Source: Pseudomonas syringae
GTDB lineage: Bacteria > Pseudomonadota > Gammaproteobacteria > Pseudomonadales > Pseudomonadaceae
Direction of reading: 5' to 3'
Assembly (NCBI RefSeq): GCF_001698815.1
Contig: NZ_LGSI01000068.1
Span: 1-64,000 of the forward strand
Length of the DNA: 64,000 bases
The notes beneath the pieces were generated by a model. The model did no database searches. It was not told where the DNA came from and saw only the letters and a list, made by a program, of their open reading frames with translations. Shown here in pieces: positions 62,363 through 64,000 of the stretch (position 1 is its first letter; every line of letters begins with the position of its first letter). Made by a program: the position numbers and the translations under genes.

Positions 62363-64000
62363 ATGCCTGACGCAGTTATTGACCCGTATCGCAACGCTCT
62401 GCTGGACGCATTTGTTGCCAGTCACGGCGCGATCGTAAAAAGCCCTGCAGCGTACGCACGGCAGGTTATCAAAGCCCACGTGAAACAAAGATGGCAACAG
62501 GATATCGAACCTGATGACGTCCGACTCAATACCTTCATTTACTCTGAGGTGCGGGGCGCAGACACATACCCGGCAACATTGCACACGTCGCTGTCTTTGA
62601 CTAACGCGTTATTGCGCAAATGGCATCAGCATCTGACGATGTTCAGCGGGCTGGGCTATGTTCAGCCCTACCGTGCCGGTGGCCTACCGATGCGTCTCGT
62701 CCCCTCATTGAATACTGTCTACCATTCATTGGTTTACGAAGGCCTGTATCGTCGATGCGAGCCGCAGACTTACGGCGCGGACACTCATCTGGATATCGAT
62801 CCCGCCGAATTCAAGAAATTTGTCTGGGCCACGGATCTGCGGCAGCAGTACATGGCTTATCTGAGGACGTTCATTGACGCCCATGCTCGGCACTATCCGG
62901 TATTGGCCAAAGCGGCTTTTCTTAAAGCGGCATTTCTACAGCGAGACGAAAACAGCCTGCAGGAGATTGATAAACAGCTGGTGCTTAAGAGTCTCGGATT
63001 GCCAGCTTCGCAGCAGTGGCAGGCGTTGACGCCCGAGTTACTGGAAGGGTCGGTGCCAACTGACCCGCACATCGTTGTCGCTCTTTTGCAAGTTCACCGA
63101 TATCGCGCCAGCGACGCATTGGTCATCAAAAACGCACAGACCGGTCGCACGGTGTTGTACGTGCCTGGTAACTCTTCACCTCTGCATGGTTTTGAAAATG
63201 AGCAGCAGCTTGCACAGTGGGTGGCTGAGCAGTGCCGTGATGTGCTCAAGCGCAGGTCGCTCGAAGGGCATTTCCCGGAGAAGGACGCCCATGACGGTGT
63301 GTTTCTCAGCGGTCTGCACAACGCCCTTGAAGGCATTGCGCGTTATCCGCGATGGCTCAACAACGCGACCGGCATCTGGTCACCCATTCATTGCGTCCAT
63401 GCGGGCAGCAAGATCCACGGCGATCCATTTGTTTTCCTGCGCGACCGAATGGTGGAGCGGTTGCGAGCCGATGCGATATTCAGCATCCATACCCGAGGCG
63501 ATGCCCGGCTGGAAGGCTTCGCCCAGGGCTTGAACAGAAGCCTGATCTTCACCGGCGCTGTCGCCCTGATCGTGCCCGAGGCGATTCCTTATATCGTCGG
63601 GCTTTCGATTTCCCTGATAGGCGTGGGCGCTGAGCAGGCTGCAAATGGCCGGACCTTGCACGAGCGTCGTCAAGGCGGCGAGCGTGTTGTGTTCGGGCTA
63701 TTGAATGCCTTGCCATTGGCGGCTGAGAAGCTCATCGCGGTTGCCAGCGACGCGGGCGCTGCGGCGGAGGAGGTGACAACCGTTACCGTCGAGCTGAAAC
63801 CTGCGCGTGGCGCAACTACGGATAGCGAGCCGCAGCCGAGCAACTTCATCCAGCCCCGATTTGACTATGCACCGCAGAACCTTCGATCCCTCGATGCCAG
63901 GCTGCGCGAATCGTTGCGGGCGTACGAGGCGCCACCGGATTCGCTGCGCGGTCAGCCGACGATTCACGGCCCCAACGGGATGCTGGATATCTACCACCGC
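62363..64000 (+). CDS. Large dermonecrotic-toxin-like protein, 5' part (runs off the right edge)
   Basis: The frame is open from the ATG at 62363 to the window end, 546 residues with no stop. AAGGAG precedes the ATG by 11 bases. The text matches the large Pseudomonas proteins with a dermonecrotic-toxin domain (DUF6543): a soluble helical N-terminus with FKKFVWATDLRQQYMAYLRT, then DAIFSIHTRGDARLEGFAQG, a hydrophobic pair (LIFTGAVALIVPEAIPYIVG near 400) and NGRTLHERRQGGERVVFGLL. Such proteins are usually 1,300-2,000 residues, so most of this one, including any C-terminal effector domain, is missing. No signal peptide is seen. Confidence 0.78.
   Translation, partial: MPDAVIDPYRNALLDAFVASHGAIVKSPAAYARQVIKAHVKQRWQQDIEPDDVRLNTFIYSEVRGADTYPATLHTSLSLTNALLRKWHQHLTMFSGLGYVQPYRAGGLPMRLVPSLNTVYHSLVYEGLYRRCEPQTYGADTHLDIDPAEFKKFVWATDLRQQYMAYLRTFIDAHARHYPVLAKAAFLKAAFLQRDENSLQEIDKQLVLKSLGLPASQQWQALTPELLEGSVPTDPHIVVALLQVHRYRASDALVIKNAQTGRTVLYVPGNSSPLHGFENEQQLAQWVAEQCRDVLKRRSLEGHFPEKDAHDGVFLSGLHNALEGIARYPRWLNNATGIWSPIHCVHAGSKIHGDPFVFLRDRMVERLRADAIFSIHTRGDARLEGFAQGLNRSLIFTGAVALIVPEAIPYIVGLSISLIGVGAEQAANGRTLHERRQGGERVVFGLLNALPLAAEKLIAVASDAGAAAEEVTTVTVELKPARGATTDSEPQPSNFIQPRFDYAPQNLRSLDARLRESLRAYEAPPDSLRGQPTIHGPNGMLDIYHR

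Overview
The window is chromosomal DNA from a fluorescent-type Pseudomonas (fluorescens/syringae lineage). This rests on the complete mannitol gene set in the mtlR-mtlEFGK-mtlD-mtlY-mtlZ order known from P. fluorescens, the REP palindromes of Pseudomonas type, the GC-rich codon use, and many small proteins with a Pseudomonas look. Species cannot be fixed from the sequence alone.

Layout. Bases 1-2860 are the end of an integrated element: the start of one integrase-like gene runs off the left edge, and a P4-type tyrosine integrase sits just downstream of tRNA-Asn(GUU), the usual arrangement for an element inserted at a tRNA 3' end. From 3 to 25 kb there is core and accessory metabolism: a GapN-like dehydrogenase, a broken heme oxygenase gene, a drug/metabolite exporter, a succinate-semialdehyde-type dehydrogenase, PBP7, a shikimate dehydrogenase-like enzyme, YceH, an MFS pump convergent with nhaR, a TerC protein, a lipoprotein with a dead C39 fold, a gamma-glutamylputrescine oxidase-like flavoenzyme, tRNA-Val(GAC), a DUF2235 hydrolase fused to a LecA-like lectin domain, a NUDIX enzyme and several very small proteins. 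From 26 to 32 kb come an MFS/2-hydroxyacid dehydrogenase pair behind a palindromic operator, a GAF-GAF-GGDEF-EAL protein and an unknown protein.

From 32.4 to 41.9 kb is the mannitol/polyol operon, read right to left: regulator, ABC importer, mannitol dehydrogenase, xylulokinase, fructokinase. Together these import hexitols or pentitols, oxidise them to ketoses and phosphorylate the products. cobF and a glycosyltransferase follow.

From 44.2 to 55.0 kb is an 11-kb signalling island: a lone receiver, a CHASE3-GAF hybrid kinase with three receivers, stand-alone CheR and CheB, a receiver-kinase, another lone receiver, and, on the other strand, a hybrid kinase translationally coupled to a double-domain KaiC-like ATPase. 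No chemoreceptor, CheA, CheW, KaiA or KaiB is present. This is the best candidate in the window for a poorly described system.

From 55.3 to 62.2 kb are lipid and redox housekeeping genes: dienoyl-CoA isomerase, NudC, a TauE/SafE permease, an SDR plus APH-type kinase pair with a nearby SCP2 protein and phosphatase, and sohB. The window ends inside a large dermonecrotic-toxin-like gene.
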